A stretch of DNA of 64,000 nucleotides from Pedobacter zeae (GTDB taxonomy: Bacteria; Bacteroidota; Bacteroidia; Sphingobacteriales; Sphingobacteriaceae): the NCBI RefSeq assembly GCF_014196715.1, contig NZ_JACIEF010000004.1:1-64000 (forward strand), in the 5' to 3' direction. Positions 35,739 through 45,114 of this stretch are shown in pieces. The notes beneath the pieces were generated by a model. The model was given only the letters and a program-made list of their open reading frames with translations. It had not been told where the DNA came from and did not search any database. Made by a program: the position numbers and the translations under genes. How positions within the stretch are numbered: position 1 is the stretch's first letter; every line of letters starts with the position of its first letter.

Positions 35739-35864
35739 ATGAAAACAAAAGTTAGTATTGCCTGTATAATTTTATCCATCTGTTTAAGTGCATGCAGTAT
35801 CTTTAAAAAGAACTGTAACTGCCCAAAAGTATACTATAAAACGTATCCCTCGCCACAAAAATAA
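35739..35864 (+). CDS. Very small predicted lipoprotein (41 residues)
   Basis: This short ATG frame encodes a lysine-containing N-region, a hydrophobic stretch (IACIILSICLSAC) ending in a good lipobox with Cys19, and a 22-residue mature part containing CNCPKVYYKTYP. The fit to a lipoprotein signal in only 41 codons makes chance unlikely. It lies 41 bp after the VanZ-like gene on the same strand. The function is unknown; the C-x-C pair could bind a metal or form disulfides. Confidence 0.65.
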   Translation: MKTKVSIACIILSICLSACSIFKKNCNCPKVYYKTYPSPQK

Positions 35865-36011
35865 TCTTCCTTCAGGTCGATTTTCCTTTAAAATCTGATG
35901 GCCTTTCCAAAAGTGCTGTATTTAAAATGTTACCTAGCTTCTAACAAACCTTTGGGCCTTTCTCTAGTCTGACAGGTTAGCTTAGTTATATTTATATTTA
36001 TATTTTTTTTA

Positions 36012-38825
36012 ATGAAAAGAAACGTACAGAACGTAATATTCGTTGTACTCCTGTTTTGTGGTTACATCGCTCAGGCCCAAAATACTGGTGCCGTAAATGG
36101 TAAAGTGATTAATGCAAAGGATAAAAAACCAGTCGATTTCGCTACTGTAGCACTTAAAAGTTTAAAAGATTCGAGTGTGGTAGCCTCAGGTCAGACCAAT
36201 GCAGACGGAACTTTTAGTTTTAAAACTGTAGCCCCTGGCAGATACCGCATTTATGTAGCCTTTCTGGGTTTAAAAACAACAACCAAAGATGTTGAAGTAG
36301 CCAAAGCTGCCGTAAACGCCGGTGAAATTGCCATGGGCGACGATGGTGTTGATTTAAATACGGTTAATGTTACGGCAACAATCCCTATTGTGGTAAAGAA
36401 AGATACCCTTGAATTTGATGCCAAATCGATTAAAGTGCGCGAAAATGCCGTAGTGGAAGACCTCTTAAAAAAAGTACCAGGGGTTGAAGTAGCCAAAGAT
36501 GGCAGTGTTAAAGCCCAGGGCGAAACCATCACTAAGGTTAAAGTTGATGGTAAAGAATTTTTTGGCAATGATCCGTTATTGGCAACCAAAAACCTTCCGG
36601 CCGATATGGTAGATAAGATACAGGTAATTGATGAGCTTTCTGAACAGGCACAGTTTACAGGTATTGATGATGGAACAAGAAATAAAATCTTAAACATCAC
36701 GACTAAAAACGGAATGAAGCATGGCTATTTTGGAAACAGTACCGCTGGTTATGGTTCTAATGACCGTTACGATGCCAGTTTAAACGTTAACAAATTTGAC
36801 GAAGACCAGCAGATCAGTTTTATTGGCCAGTTTAACAATGTGAACAAACAAAATTTTGGCCAGGGCGGAGGTGTTGGTAACGGTTTCGGTGGTGGAGGCT
36901 TTGGTGGTGGCCGTGGTGGTTTTGGCGGCGGCGGTGGCGGCGGTAACTCCGGAGGTAGTGGCGGTATAACCAATACCAATGCGGCAGGTTTAAACTTTGC
37001 CGATACCTATAAAGATGGTACGCAGTTCCAAGCCAGTTATTTCTTTAACAAGGCCAATTCAGAAAGTATTCAGAACTCTAATACCCAAAATCTTTTAGGA
37101 ACGGGAACAACCAACATCACGCAAGATCTGGATAATACCACCGATCGGATTAACCATCGTTTTAATTTTATGGTGGATACTAAAATCGATCCCTCATTAT
37201 CGATCAAAATTCAGCCTAACCTGACTTATACAGAAACTGATGGGAACAGTGTTACAAACTATACACGTGATTTTATTACCTCTTTAACAACTGGTTTACA
37301 GCGTAACACCACAACAGCCGCTACTCCTGCAGTGAGTAATAATTTGTTGATCAGGAAAAGCTTTAAACGAAGGGGCCGTACCCTTTCATTAAATGTAAAT
37401 ACCAGTATTAACGATAATGATGGTACCAACCTCAATTACCGTAATGAAAAGATCACAATCAATGGTGTTTCAAGAGATTCGTTAACCAATCAGTTAAACA
37501 ATACAACCAGCCACTCGTTAAATAACACCGCGCGTGTAGTTTATACCGAACCTTTAAACAAAACCTTAAGTGTAGAGTTTAACTATCAGAACGGTTATTC
37601 GAACAGCGATTCGCAAAGAGATGTGTTTAATTACAATCCATCAACTTTGCAGTTTGATATTGTTGACAATACCTTTTCGAATATCTATAACAACCGTACC
37701 TTAACCAATGCCTTAGGTGCCAGTTTAACTACAACCGAGAAAAAGTACAACTGGAATATTGGTGTAGCGGCACAACAGACCAATAGGGTAAATACCAATT
37801 TAACCACAGGTTTAAAACGCACACAGAATTTCATTAATATTACCCCTTCTGCACAGTTCAGGTATAACTTTAGTAACCGTAAACGCTTGTTCATCAACTA
37901 CCGAGGTTCTACTACTCAACCAACTATCGATCAGATCCAGCCAATTCCGGATAATACAAACTCGCAGACGATTTATGTAGGTAATCCGGCTTTGAAACCT
38001 TCATTTAATAACCAGTTGAGGATCAATTTTAACAACTTCAATATTGAAAATGGTAGGTTTTTCTTTGCAGGCTTAAATTTAACCCAGACATTTAACAGTA
38101 TTGGTAACAGTGTGGCACAATTGCCAAGCGGTATCCAACAGGTGAGTTATATTAATGTTGATGGTGTTTACGCAGGTAATGCCAATGCCACCTGGTCTTT
38201 ACCGTTAATGGCAGAGCGTAAATTAACCTTAAACATTTCAGGAAACGGTGCTTACAATAGAAATGTGAATTACATTGTCCCTCAGGGAGGTACCACATCT
38301 GTTAAAAACGTTACAAACAGTTATACCATTTCAAACAGTTATAAATTGGTTACCAACGTTGATAAATTCGATTTAACAGGCGGTATAACCGGTAGCTACA
38401 CTCATTCAACGTTTTCAGCCCAACAATCGGCAAATACACAGTTTTATACCATAAACCCAAGTTTTGATGTGAGTTATGTATTACCGGGCAATATCAGGCT
38501 GGCAATGGACATCGATTACTTCAGAAATTTTGGCGGTGGTGATTTATACAACCAGGAGTATACCATTCTTAACCCTTACATTAGCCGTCAGTTCTTTAAG
38601 AACAGGGGAACATTTAAGTTTTCTGTAAATGATGCATTGAACCAGAATACAGGCGTAAGCAGAACGGCTACAGGTACATCAATTACAGATTTAAACTATA
38701 ATGTATTAAAACGTTATTATATGTTTTCATTCACCTATTCGTTAACCCGCATCGGCGGAAGAAACATGAGTGGCGATATGCAGATGCCAGGTCAGCGCGG
38801 GGGCGGTGGCCGTATGAGGATGTAA
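36012..38825 (+). CDS. Outer-membrane beta-barrel protein, TonB-receptor-like, Gly-rich (paralog A)
   Basis: This 937-residue protein has a signal peptide (about 1-22, ending IAQAQ) and a carboxypeptidase-regulatory-like domain (residues 25-105: GAVNGKVINAKDKKPVDFATV). A plug-like domain follows (KVPGVEVAKDGSVKAQGE, DGKEFFGNDPLLATKNLPAD), then a large beta-barrel. Residues 284-318 form an almost pure Gly/Phe/Arg stretch, and the C-terminus is also Gly/Arg/Met-rich. It belongs to the outer-membrane beta-barrel family common in Bacteroidota; the ligand is unknown. The next gene is a close paralog, separated by a strong terminator. Confidence 0.9.
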   Translation: MKRNVQNVIFVVLLFCGYIAQAQNTGAVNGKVINAKDKKPVDFATVALKSLKDSSVVASGQTNADGTFSFKTVAPGRYRIYVAFLGLKTTTKDVEVAKAAVNAGEIAMGDDGVDLNTVNVTATIPIVVKKDTLEFDAKSIKVRENAVVEDLLKKVPGVEVAKDGSVKAQGETITKVKVDGKEFFGNDPLLATKNLPADMVDKIQVIDELSEQAQFTGIDDGTRNKILNITTKNGMKHGYFGNSTAGYGSNDRYDASLNVNKFDEDQQISFIGQFNNVNKQNFGQGGGVGNGFGGGGFGGGRGGFGGGGGGGNSGGSGGITNTNAAGLNFADTYKDGTQFQASYFFNKANSESIQNSNTQNLLGTGTTNITQDLDNTTDRINHRFNFMVDTKIDPSLSIKIQPNLTYTETDGNSVTNYTRDFITSLTTGLQRNTTTAATPAVSNNLLIRKSFKRRGRTLSLNVNTSINDNDGTNLNYRNEKITINGVSRDSLTNQLNNTTSHSLNNTARVVYTEPLNKTLSVEFNYQNGYSNSDSQRDVFNYNPSTLQFDIVDNTFSNIYNNRTLTNALGASLTTTEKKYNWNIGVAAQQTNRVNTNLTTGLKRTQNFINITPSAQFRYNFSNRKRLFINYRGSTTQPTIDQIQPIPDNTNSQTIYVGNPALKPSFNNQLRINFNNFNIENGRFFFAGLNLTQTFNSIGNSVAQLPSGIQQVSYINVDGVYAGNANATWSLPLMAERKLTLNISGNGAYNRNVNYIVPQGGTTSVKNVTNSYTISNSYKLVTNVDKFDLTGGITGSYTHSTFSAQQSANTQFYTINPSFDVSYVLPGNIRLAMDIDYFRNFGGGDLYNQEYTILNPYISRQFFKNRGTFKFSVNDALNQNTGVSRTATGTSITDLNYNVLKRYYMFSFTYSLTRIGGRNMSGDMQMPGQRGGGGRMRM

Positions 38826-38843
38826 ATGAATAGATAATAAAAT

Positions 38844-38876
38844 AAAAAAGGTCCCGGCTAAAACGGGACCTTTTTT
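38844..38876 (+). terminator. Intrinsic terminator after outer-membrane paralog A
   Basis: AAAAAAGGTCCCG pairs with CGGGACCTTTTTT across a 7-nt loop, giving a 13-bp stem whose 3' arm is the T run. It lies 18 bp after the stop codon and separates the two paralogous receptor genes into distinct transcripts. Confidence 0.9.
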
Positions 38877-38953
38877 GTATTTCAAATGTTACCAAAGCGG
38901 AACTAAACCTTTGGCAACCCCCTGAGTCTTAACCCAACAATCAAACCAACCGG

Positions 38954-41725
38954 ATGAAACAAATTTTTACGCTTTTCCTCATTTTATCATCATTTTATGT
39001 GTATGCTCAAAAAACCGGTTCGGTAAGTGGCAGAATAATCCAGTCGAAAGATAAAAAACCAATCGATTATGCTTCAATAGCGATCAAAAATCTTAGCGAT
39101 TCGAGTATGGTTGGTGCAATAAGTACAAATGAAGAGGGAAAATTTGTTTTTAAGAACTTAAAACCCGGTAGTTATAAATTATATGCCGCGTTTTTAGGCT
39201 TAAAAAACACCACGAAAGATTTTACTATTGCCGCTGATAAAGCAGATGTGGCTTTAGGAGATATTGTTTTGGAAGGTGGTGCCATCGATCTTCAAACCGT
39301 TGATATCAAGGCTGAGGTTCCACCCATTGTGGTGAAAAAAGATACACTAGAATTTAACGCCAGTTCTTTTAAGGTGGTAGAAAATGCCGTTGTTGAAGAC
39401 CTTTTAAAAAAACTGCCTGGAGTTGAAGTTGACAAGGCAGGTACAGTAAAAGCACAGGGCGAAACCATTACCAAAGTGAGGGTAGATGGTAAGGAATTTT
39501 TTGGGAATGATCCTTTATTGGCCACTAAAAACCTTCCGGCTGATATGATCGATAAAATTCAGATTATTGATGAACTTTCCGATCAGGCACAATTTACCGG
39601 AATTGATGATGGCTCAAGAACCAAGATCATCAATATTACCACCAGGAAAGATAAAAAAAGAGGTTACTTCGGAAATAGCACAGGGGGCTATGGCTCTGAC
39701 AATCGCTACGATGTAAATGCGAATATCAATCATTTTAACCAGGATAAGCGCCTGAGCGTAATTGCACAGTTTAACAATGTAAACAAACAAAATTTTGGTG
39801 GTGGCTTGGGTGCGGGCAATGGTGGCAACAATGGAGGCCGTGGGGGAATTACCGATACCAAGGCCGGCGGATTCAATTTCTCAGATATATATGCTGATCA
39901 AACTGAAGTGAGTTTAAGTTATTTCGTTAATAAATCCGATAACCTTATTTTAAGGAACAGTGTAACTCAAAACCTATTGGGGAATGTAACCACGATTTTT
40001 AATAATAACCAGACCAACAATTCCGATCGTTTAAACCATCGTTTAAATTTCATGATCGATACCAAGCTCGATTCCTTAACCTCACTTAAAGTACAACCTA
40101 ATTTAAGTTATACCGATAACGAGAGTTTGAACATCAGCAAGTATACCCGCGATTTTAATACCTATATGATCAGTGGGTCGCAAAATCTCAGGAACCACAG
40201 TACTGCCCCATCTATTAGTAACAATATTCTGTTGAGGAAGAAATTTATGCGCAGGGGTAGAACACTTTCTCTAAACTTCAATACCAGCATTAACAACAGC
40301 AACGCCGACAATTACAACAGCAACCCCGAAACCAGGCAGGAAAACGGAATTACTACAGCAAAGACCACTGATCAGTTTAATGATCAGGAAAGTGAATCTA
40401 TCAACCAGAATACCCGTCTTGTTTATACCGAGCCCTTAGATAAAACCCTGAGCCTTGAGTTTAACTACCAGAACGGCTATAATCACAATACTTCCGACCG
40501 TTTCACCTACGACTTTAATCCGGCCACATTAAATTATGATTTACGGAATGATTCATTAAGTAATGTTTACGAAAACACCATTTTAACCAATACTGCTGGT
40601 TTCAGTTTTAATAAAATGACCAAAAAATACAACTGGAATGTGGGGATAGCCGTTCAAAATACCGATCGTAAAAACAATAATATATCGCGGGGATTTATAT
40701 TAAAGCAGAATGTATTTAACTATACGCCATCTGCCATGTTCAGGTATAACTTTAGCAATAGCAAGCGGTTGGTTTTCAATTACCGGGGCAGTACCAATCA
40801 GCCTAGCATACAACAGTTGCAACCTGTTCCAAACAATACCAATACACAAAGCATCCCGTTAGGAAACCCCGATTTAAAGCCCGAGTTTAACAATACCCTA
40901 CGTATTGCCTACAATACTTTTACAGTTGGCAAAAACAGGTCGTTATTTGTAAATGTAAACCTGACTCAAACTTCGAACAAAATTGCAAACAGCAGCAGTT
41001 TAATCGAAAGCGGCGTTAACCAGGGTAAGTTTGCAGTATTGCCCGTAAACGTGAATGGTGTTTACTCAGGTTCGCTATCCTCCTCCTTAAGTTTGCCCCT
41101 TATGGCAGAAAATAAGCTTAATTTCCATATCAACATCAGTGGAAACTACGACCGGGATGTAAACTTTACCAACTCTTTAAAAAATATCACCAATAGCTGG
41201 TCTATCACCAATGGCTACCGTTTGGTTTCCAATTTAGATAAGCTCGATTTAATAGCAGGTGTAAACGGATCAATCAACCGTGCAACTTATTCTGTACAGC
41301 CAAATTCCAATACCCGTTTTTATACTTTCAGTCCCAACATCAGTGTGAGCTATTTATTTCCAGGCAATATTCGTTGGTCAGTAGATGCAGATTATAACCA
41401 GAATACCGGAAGGGGAGAGGCTTTCGATACCCACTTTACGTTGGTTAATTCGTACATCAGTAAACAGTTTTTTAAAAATAGGGGGACTTTCAAAGCTGCG
41501 GTAAATGATCTATTGAACGAAAACCAGGGGGTAAGCCGCACGGCCAATAACAACACCATACAGGATGTAAGTTATAATGTACTGAGGCGTTATTTTATGT
41601 TCTCGTTTACTTATTCGTTAAACCGCATGGGGGGCAAAAACAGGATTAGGGGAGGCGAAGAAGGTGGCCGGAACCGTGGCGAAAATGGTGGCGAAGGCTT
41701 TGGTGGTGGCAGGCAAAGAAATTGA
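38954..41725 (+). CDS. Outer-membrane beta-barrel protein, TonB-receptor-like, Gly-rich (paralog B)
   Basis: This 923-residue paralog of the preceding gene has the same layout: signal peptide (ending YVYAQ), regulatory-like domain (GSVSGRIIQSKDKKPIDYAS), plug (KLPGVEVDKAGTVKAQGE) and barrel. The Gly-rich insert at residues 281-297 is shorter than in paralog A, whereas its C-terminal Gly/Arg/Glu/Asn tail is longer. The plug segments are almost the same as in paralog A while the barrel strands diverge, indicating tandem duplication followed by functional divergence. Probably an outer-membrane importer or surface protein. Confidence 0.9.
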   Translation: MKQIFTLFLILSSFYVYAQKTGSVSGRIIQSKDKKPIDYASIAIKNLSDSSMVGAISTNEEGKFVFKNLKPGSYKLYAAFLGLKNTTKDFTIAADKADVALGDIVLEGGAIDLQTVDIKAEVPPIVVKKDTLEFNASSFKVVENAVVEDLLKKLPGVEVDKAGTVKAQGETITKVRVDGKEFFGNDPLLATKNLPADMIDKIQIIDELSDQAQFTGIDDGSRTKIINITTRKDKKRGYFGNSTGGYGSDNRYDVNANINHFNQDKRLSVIAQFNNVNKQNFGGGLGAGNGGNNGGRGGITDTKAGGFNFSDIYADQTEVSLSYFVNKSDNLILRNSVTQNLLGNVTTIFNNNQTNNSDRLNHRLNFMIDTKLDSLTSLKVQPNLSYTDNESLNISKYTRDFNTYMISGSQNLRNHSTAPSISNNILLRKKFMRRGRTLSLNFNTSINNSNADNYNSNPETRQENGITTAKTTDQFNDQESESINQNTRLVYTEPLDKTLSLEFNYQNGYNHNTSDRFTYDFNPATLNYDLRNDSLSNVYENTILTNTAGFSFNKMTKKYNWNVGIAVQNTDRKNNNISRGFILKQNVFNYTPSAMFRYNFSNSKRLVFNYRGSTNQPSIQQLQPVPNNTNTQSIPLGNPDLKPEFNNTLRIAYNTFTVGKNRSLFVNVNLTQTSNKIANSSSLIESGVNQGKFAVLPVNVNGVYSGSLSSSLSLPLMAENKLNFHINISGNYDRDVNFTNSLKNITNSWSITNGYRLVSNLDKLDLIAGVNGSINRATYSVQPNSNTRFYTFSPNISVSYLFPGNIRWSVDADYNQNTGRGEAFDTHFTLVNSYISKQFFKNRGTFKAAVNDLLNENQGVSRTANNNTIQDVSYNVLRRYFMFSFTYSLNRMGGKNRIRGGEEGGRNRGENGGEGFGGGRQRN

Positions 41726-41775
41726 TCATTTTAGCGTAAACCTGTATAATTTATAGCGGCATATCTTGTTTCTTA

Positions 41776-41807
41776 TTTGGAATAAATCTAAAGAAAGGCT
41801 AACTTGC
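41776..41807 (+). promoter_or_regulatory. Probable promoter of feoAB
   Basis: TTTG, a 20-bp spacer and TAACTTGC match the Bacteroidota promoter pattern, with a weaker -7 box. The feoA ATG lies 14 bp after the -7 box. Iron control of feoAB is usual in bacteria, but I could not identify a Fur or DtxR site with confidence. Confidence 0.45.
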
Positions 41808-41821
41808 GCCAAATTTAGCAC

Positions 41822-42037
41822 ATGAAGCTGTCGCACCTAAAAATTGGAGAAAAAGGAACTATTGTAGCTTTTACAGATTTAGATATGTCTGTAAAGTTAA
41901 TGGAGATGGGCTGTTTGCCGGGCGAGGTGGTAGAGGTAGAGCGTTTTGCTCCGCTTGGCGATCCAATGGCGATCCGTGTTGCTGGTTATCAGCTTTGTTT
42001 GCGTAAAAGCGAGGCTGATGTGATCATTATACAATAA
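41822..42037 (+). CDS. feoA: Ferrous iron transport protein A
   Basis: This 71-residue SH3-like FeoA protein shows LKIGEKGTIVAFTDLDMSVKLMEMGCLPG and the FAPLGDPMAIRVAGYQLCLRKSEA segment typical of the family. FeoA is a cytosolic partner that modulates FeoB-dependent Fe(II) uptake. It is separated from feoB by 10 bp; in many Bacteroidota the two are fused, but here they are separate genes. Confidence 0.94.
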   Translation: MKLSHLKIGEKGTIVAFTDLDMSVKLMEMGCLPGEVVEVERFAPLGDPMAIRVAGYQLCLRKSEADVIIIQ

Positions 42038-42047
42038 ATAAGCTGGT

Positions 42048-44156
42048 TTGGATATTAAAGTTGCGTTAGTTGGTAATCCCAATACAGGTAAATCTACTTT
42101 ATTTAACCGTTTAACAGGGTTAAATCAAAAAATAGGAAACTTCCCAGGCATCACTGTCGATAAGAAAACCGGTTTTACCAAACTCACTGACGATAAGAAT
42201 GCCGAGATTATCGATTTACCCGGAACGTATAGCTTATATCCTAAAAGTTCTGATGAAAGTATCGTATTTCAGGTACTTGCCGATAAAAACAACAACAGCC
42301 ACCCCGACGTAATCGTCTTAATTGCCGATGCTTCCAACTTAAAGCGAAATATGCTGTTGTATTCGCAGGTGGCCGATTTGGGTATCCCGATGATTTTGGC
42401 CCTGAATATGATCGATCTTTCCACCAAACAGGGTATTGAGATCGACCTGGATAAACTTGCACAAAAACTGGGCGTTCAGGTGGTTTCCATTTCAGCAAGA
42501 AATAATGTCGGAATTGATAAGTTAAAACAGGCTATTGCCAATACCAATAAAATTGCCACCCAGTTTCAGGATGTTGATGTAAACTTCCTGGCGCCAGAAG
42601 CCATTAATGCCATCAAATCGAAACTGAATTCAGATAACGATTATTATGCCCTTCAGGTGCTCCATCAGCACGAATACCTTACTTTTTTTAGCGAAAAAGA
42701 ACAGGAGGAAATTGAAAAGATAGAGCAATCGCATCATTTCGAATCGTCTAAAATCCAGGCGGCAGAAACGATTGCGCGTTACAGGCATCTCAGCAGCATA
42801 CTATCTGGCGTGGTGGTAGATAAAGGCACTGAAAAGAAATTTTCTTTTAGCGATAAAATAGATGGAATCCTTACCCATAAAATATGGGGGTTTGCCATCT
42901 TCCTGTTGATCCTGTTCATCATTTTTAACGCCATTTTTGCATGGTCGTCTTATCCGATGGATTGGATTGAAAGCGGATTTGGGTATATCACCAATATTGG
43001 GCACGAATATTTACCTGCCGGTATGCTTACCGATCTGTTATTGGATGGTGTAATTGCCGGTTTAGGGGGCATTTTTGTGTTTATTCCGCAGATTGCCATT
43101 CTTTTTGCCTTTATATCCATTTTAGAAGATACCGGTTATATGGCCCGTGTTACCTTTATGATGGATAAAATCATGAGTAAAGTCGGTCTTAACGGAAAAT
43201 CGGTAGTACCGATGATCGGTGGTTTGGCCTGTGCTGTTCCGTCTATTATGGCTGCCCGGAATATAGAAAACTGGAAAGATAGGATGATTACCATTATGGT
43301 TACACCATTGGTAAGCTGCTCGGCAAGGCTTCCGGTATATATCCTTATTATTTCCTTAATTATCCCTTCGCAAACAGTTTTAGGTGTTTTCAATTTACAG
43401 GGCTTAGCGCTGATGGTGATGTACCTGGTGGGTATTTTTGCTGCGGTAGTAGTGGCTTGGGTAATGAAATTTATCATCAAAACAAAAGAAAAATCATATT
43501 TCATTATGGAATTACCCGTTTACCGTATGCCCAGATGGAAAAATGTGTTTTACACCATGTACGAGAAATCTAAAACCTTTGTTTTCGAAGCAGGTAAGGT
43601 AATTATTGCTATTTCAGTGATCCTTTGGGTAATGGCCTCATTCGGACCGGGTAACCGTTTTGAAAATATTGATAAAAAATACGAAAGGGCATTGGCCGAT
43701 ACCACAAAAAATACCGCACACATCAAAACTTTGGTGGCTACAGAAAAGCTGGAAAACTCTTATGTCGGAATTCTCGGTCATGCAATTGAACCCGTTATCC
43801 GTCCGTTAGGTTACGACTGGAAGATCGGTATTGGTTTGATTACCTCTTTTGCCGCCCGTGAAGCCTTTGTAGGTACCATGGCTACCATTTACAGTGTTGA
43901 TGGTGGTGATGAGGATACAAGCACCATCAGGGCGCGTATGGAGGCCTCTAAAAATAGCCGTACAGGTTTGCCGGTTTACACTTTTGCTACCGGGATTTCC
44001 CTGATGCTTTTTTATGCTTTTGCGATGCAGTGCATGAGTACCGTAGCCATTGTTTACCGTGAAACCAAAGGATGGAAATGGCCGGTAATCCAGCTGGTTT
44101 ACATGACCTCCATGGCTTACGTTGCAGCACTGGTTGCTTACCAGTTATTAAAATAA
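42048..44156 (+). CDS. feoB: Ferrous iron transport protein B
   Basis: This 702-residue Fe(II) transporter has an N-terminal GTPase domain (G1 GNPNTGKS at residues 9-16, G3 DLPG, G4 NMID, G5 SAR), a helical linker, and a polytopic membrane part with the two Gate motifs (PMIGGLACAVPSIMAAR near residue 390 and the matching segment near 600). The start must be TTG, because an in-frame stop lies 9 bp upstream and the P-loop begins at residue 9. It forms an operon with feoA. Confidence 0.97.
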   Translation: MDIKVALVGNPNTGKSTLFNRLTGLNQKIGNFPGITVDKKTGFTKLTDDKNAEIIDLPGTYSLYPKSSDESIVFQVLADKNNNSHPDVIVLIADASNLKRNMLLYSQVADLGIPMILALNMIDLSTKQGIEIDLDKLAQKLGVQVVSISARNNVGIDKLKQAIANTNKIATQFQDVDVNFLAPEAINAIKSKLNSDNDYYALQVLHQHEYLTFFSEKEQEEIEKIEQSHHFESSKIQAAETIARYRHLSSILSGVVVDKGTEKKFSFSDKIDGILTHKIWGFAIFLLILFIIFNAIFAWSSYPMDWIESGFGYITNIGHEYLPAGMLTDLLLDGVIAGLGGIFVFIPQIAILFAFISILEDTGYMARVTFMMDKIMSKVGLNGKSVVPMIGGLACAVPSIMAARNIENWKDRMITIMVTPLVSCSARLPVYILIISLIIPSQTVLGVFNLQGLALMVMYLVGIFAAVVVAWVMKFIIKTKEKSYFIMELPVYRMPRWKNVFYTMYEKSKTFVFEAGKVIIAISVILWVMASFGPGNRFENIDKKYERALADTTKNTAHIKTLVATEKLENSYVGILGHAIEPVIRPLGYDWKIGIGLITSFAAREAFVGTMATIYSVDGGDEDTSTIRARMEASKNSRTGLPVYTFATGISLMLFYAFAMQCMSTVAIVYRETKGWKWPVIQLVYMTSMAYVAALVAYQLLK

Positions 44157-44245
44157 GGAGTATTTTTCGGACTGTTTCTGTCTATCATCCCGAGCGGAGT
44201 CGAAAGGGTAGGAGAGCAGTGCCTGCACAACTGTTTAGGTTTGCT

Positions 44246-44298
44246 CCTGCTTTCCGTTTTATTCCGGCTGAAATGCCGGGATGCTCACTCCAATCAGG
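44246..44298 (-). repeat. Structured interspersed element, copy 2
   Basis: Read on the minus strand, CCTG, loop arm ATTGGAGTGAGC, helix ATCCCGGC, a 6-nt loop, GCCGGAAT, loop arm AAAACGGAAAG and CAGG follow in order. This is the architecture of copy 1 (319-408), but the inner helix is shorter and its sequence differs, while 15 of 20 bases of the left arm agree. The pattern of a conserved clamp and loops with a changed helix suggests a selected RNA or DNA structure. Confidence 0.6.
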
Positions 44299-44382
44299 TC
44301 TGGATGGCTTAGCAAGTACTGTTATGTTTGGCAGAATGCTTGCCTGCGCAGGCCGTTAATAAACCCGGTAGAAAGGGGCAGC

Positions 44383-44402
44383 TCCCGATTTTTTAATCGG
44401 GA
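44383..44402. repeat. Hairpin TCCCGATT/AATCGGGA
   Basis: An 8-bp perfect stem with a TTTT loop lies inside the repeat island behind feoB. It lacks a flanking T run on either strand, so a terminator role is doubtful. Confidence 0.4.
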
Positions 44403-44564
44403 CTATAGCGAATAACGGGATATCTGTTCCCGAAATCCTATTGCATATTCATTTTCAAATAAAAAACGCTAATTTTTTACCATATAAGACATATGAGATC
44501 TCTGGGCTTATAACTTTTTCTCCCCTTTGGTCTTTAGTCTTTTAGCTTTGGTCTTCCTTTCTCC

Positions 44565-45041
44565 TTACCCCAGCTCAATCTGCCTTTTAATACTTTCTTC
44601 TAACGAAATTAACGTTTCTGTCCGCTGGATGCCGCTTACCGCCTGGATTTCTTCATTTAAGACATGGCGCAGGTGATTGGTGTCTCTGCAGATTATTTTA
44701 GCAAACATACTATAGGCACCCGTAGTATAGTGTAACTCTACTACTTCTTTAATTTTACTCAGCTGGGCAACTGCATCTTTATATTGGATACCTTTCTCCA
44801 GGTAGATGCCCAGAAAGGCACATATATCGTAACCGGCCTTCTGCGGATCAATGATTAAGTGAGAGCCTTTTATAATGCCCATTTCCTGTAGTTTCTTCAT
44901 CCTAACGTGTATTGTTCCGCCCGAAACAATCAGATCTTTGGCGATTTCTGTATAGGGTTTAGTGGCATCCTGCATCAATTGCTTTAATATATCGATGTCG
45001 AGGTTGTCAATTTCTAAATTGGAATTGTCTTTTTTAAGCAT
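44565..45041 (-). CDS. Lrp/AsnC family transcriptional regulator
   Basis: This 158-residue regulator has an N-terminal winged HTH (LDIDILKQLMQDATKPYTEIAKDL ... GGTIHVRMKKLQEMGIIKG) and a C-terminal RAM/ACT-like ligand and oligomerisation domain (AFLGIYLEKGIQYKDAVAQL, VELHYTTGAYSMFAKI). Such proteins sense amino acids or related small molecules as octamers. It is transcribed divergently from the tRNA-like RNA genes, whose promoter begins about 75 bp upstream of its start codon, so it could influence them. Its own targets are unknown. Confidence 0.93.
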   Translation of the reverse strand: MLKKDNSNLEIDNLDIDILKQLMQDATKPYTEIAKDLIVSGGTIHVRMKKLQEMGIIKGSHLIIDPQKAGYDICAFLGIYLEKGIQYKDAVAQLSKIKEVVELHYTTGAYSMFAKIICRDTNHLRHVLNEEIQAVSGIQRTETLISLEESIKRQIELG

Positions 45042-45114
45042 ATTTTTGAATTATGATAAGCGAATTTACAAATATTTATCAATATTATAAAAATAAAATT
45101 AAATGTTTAAAATA

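Larger units (their letters stand above)
44157..44564. other. Non-coding repeat island between feoB and the Lrp-type gene
   Basis: About 400 bp without a credible gene. In order it holds CCCGAGCGGAGTCGAAAGG (44187-44205), a word often seen in bacterial intergenic repeats; the second structured interspersed element; a perfect 12-bp palindrome GCCTGCGCAGGC (44342-44353); a TCCCGATT/AATCGGGA hairpin; and a pyrimidine-rich tract matching 118-205 in inverse orientation. A 95-codon frame overlapping the feoB end is treated as chance. Confidence 0.6.

Noticed and set aside
36863..36966. Repeat array in the Gly-rich insert that might suggest CRISPR or minisatellite DNA
   Set aside because: It is an in-frame Gly/Arg coding stretch without regular repeat-spacer structure.
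44072..44359. 95-codon frame overlapping the end of feoB
   Set aside because: It is out of frame with feoB and its second half is made of intergenic repeats.
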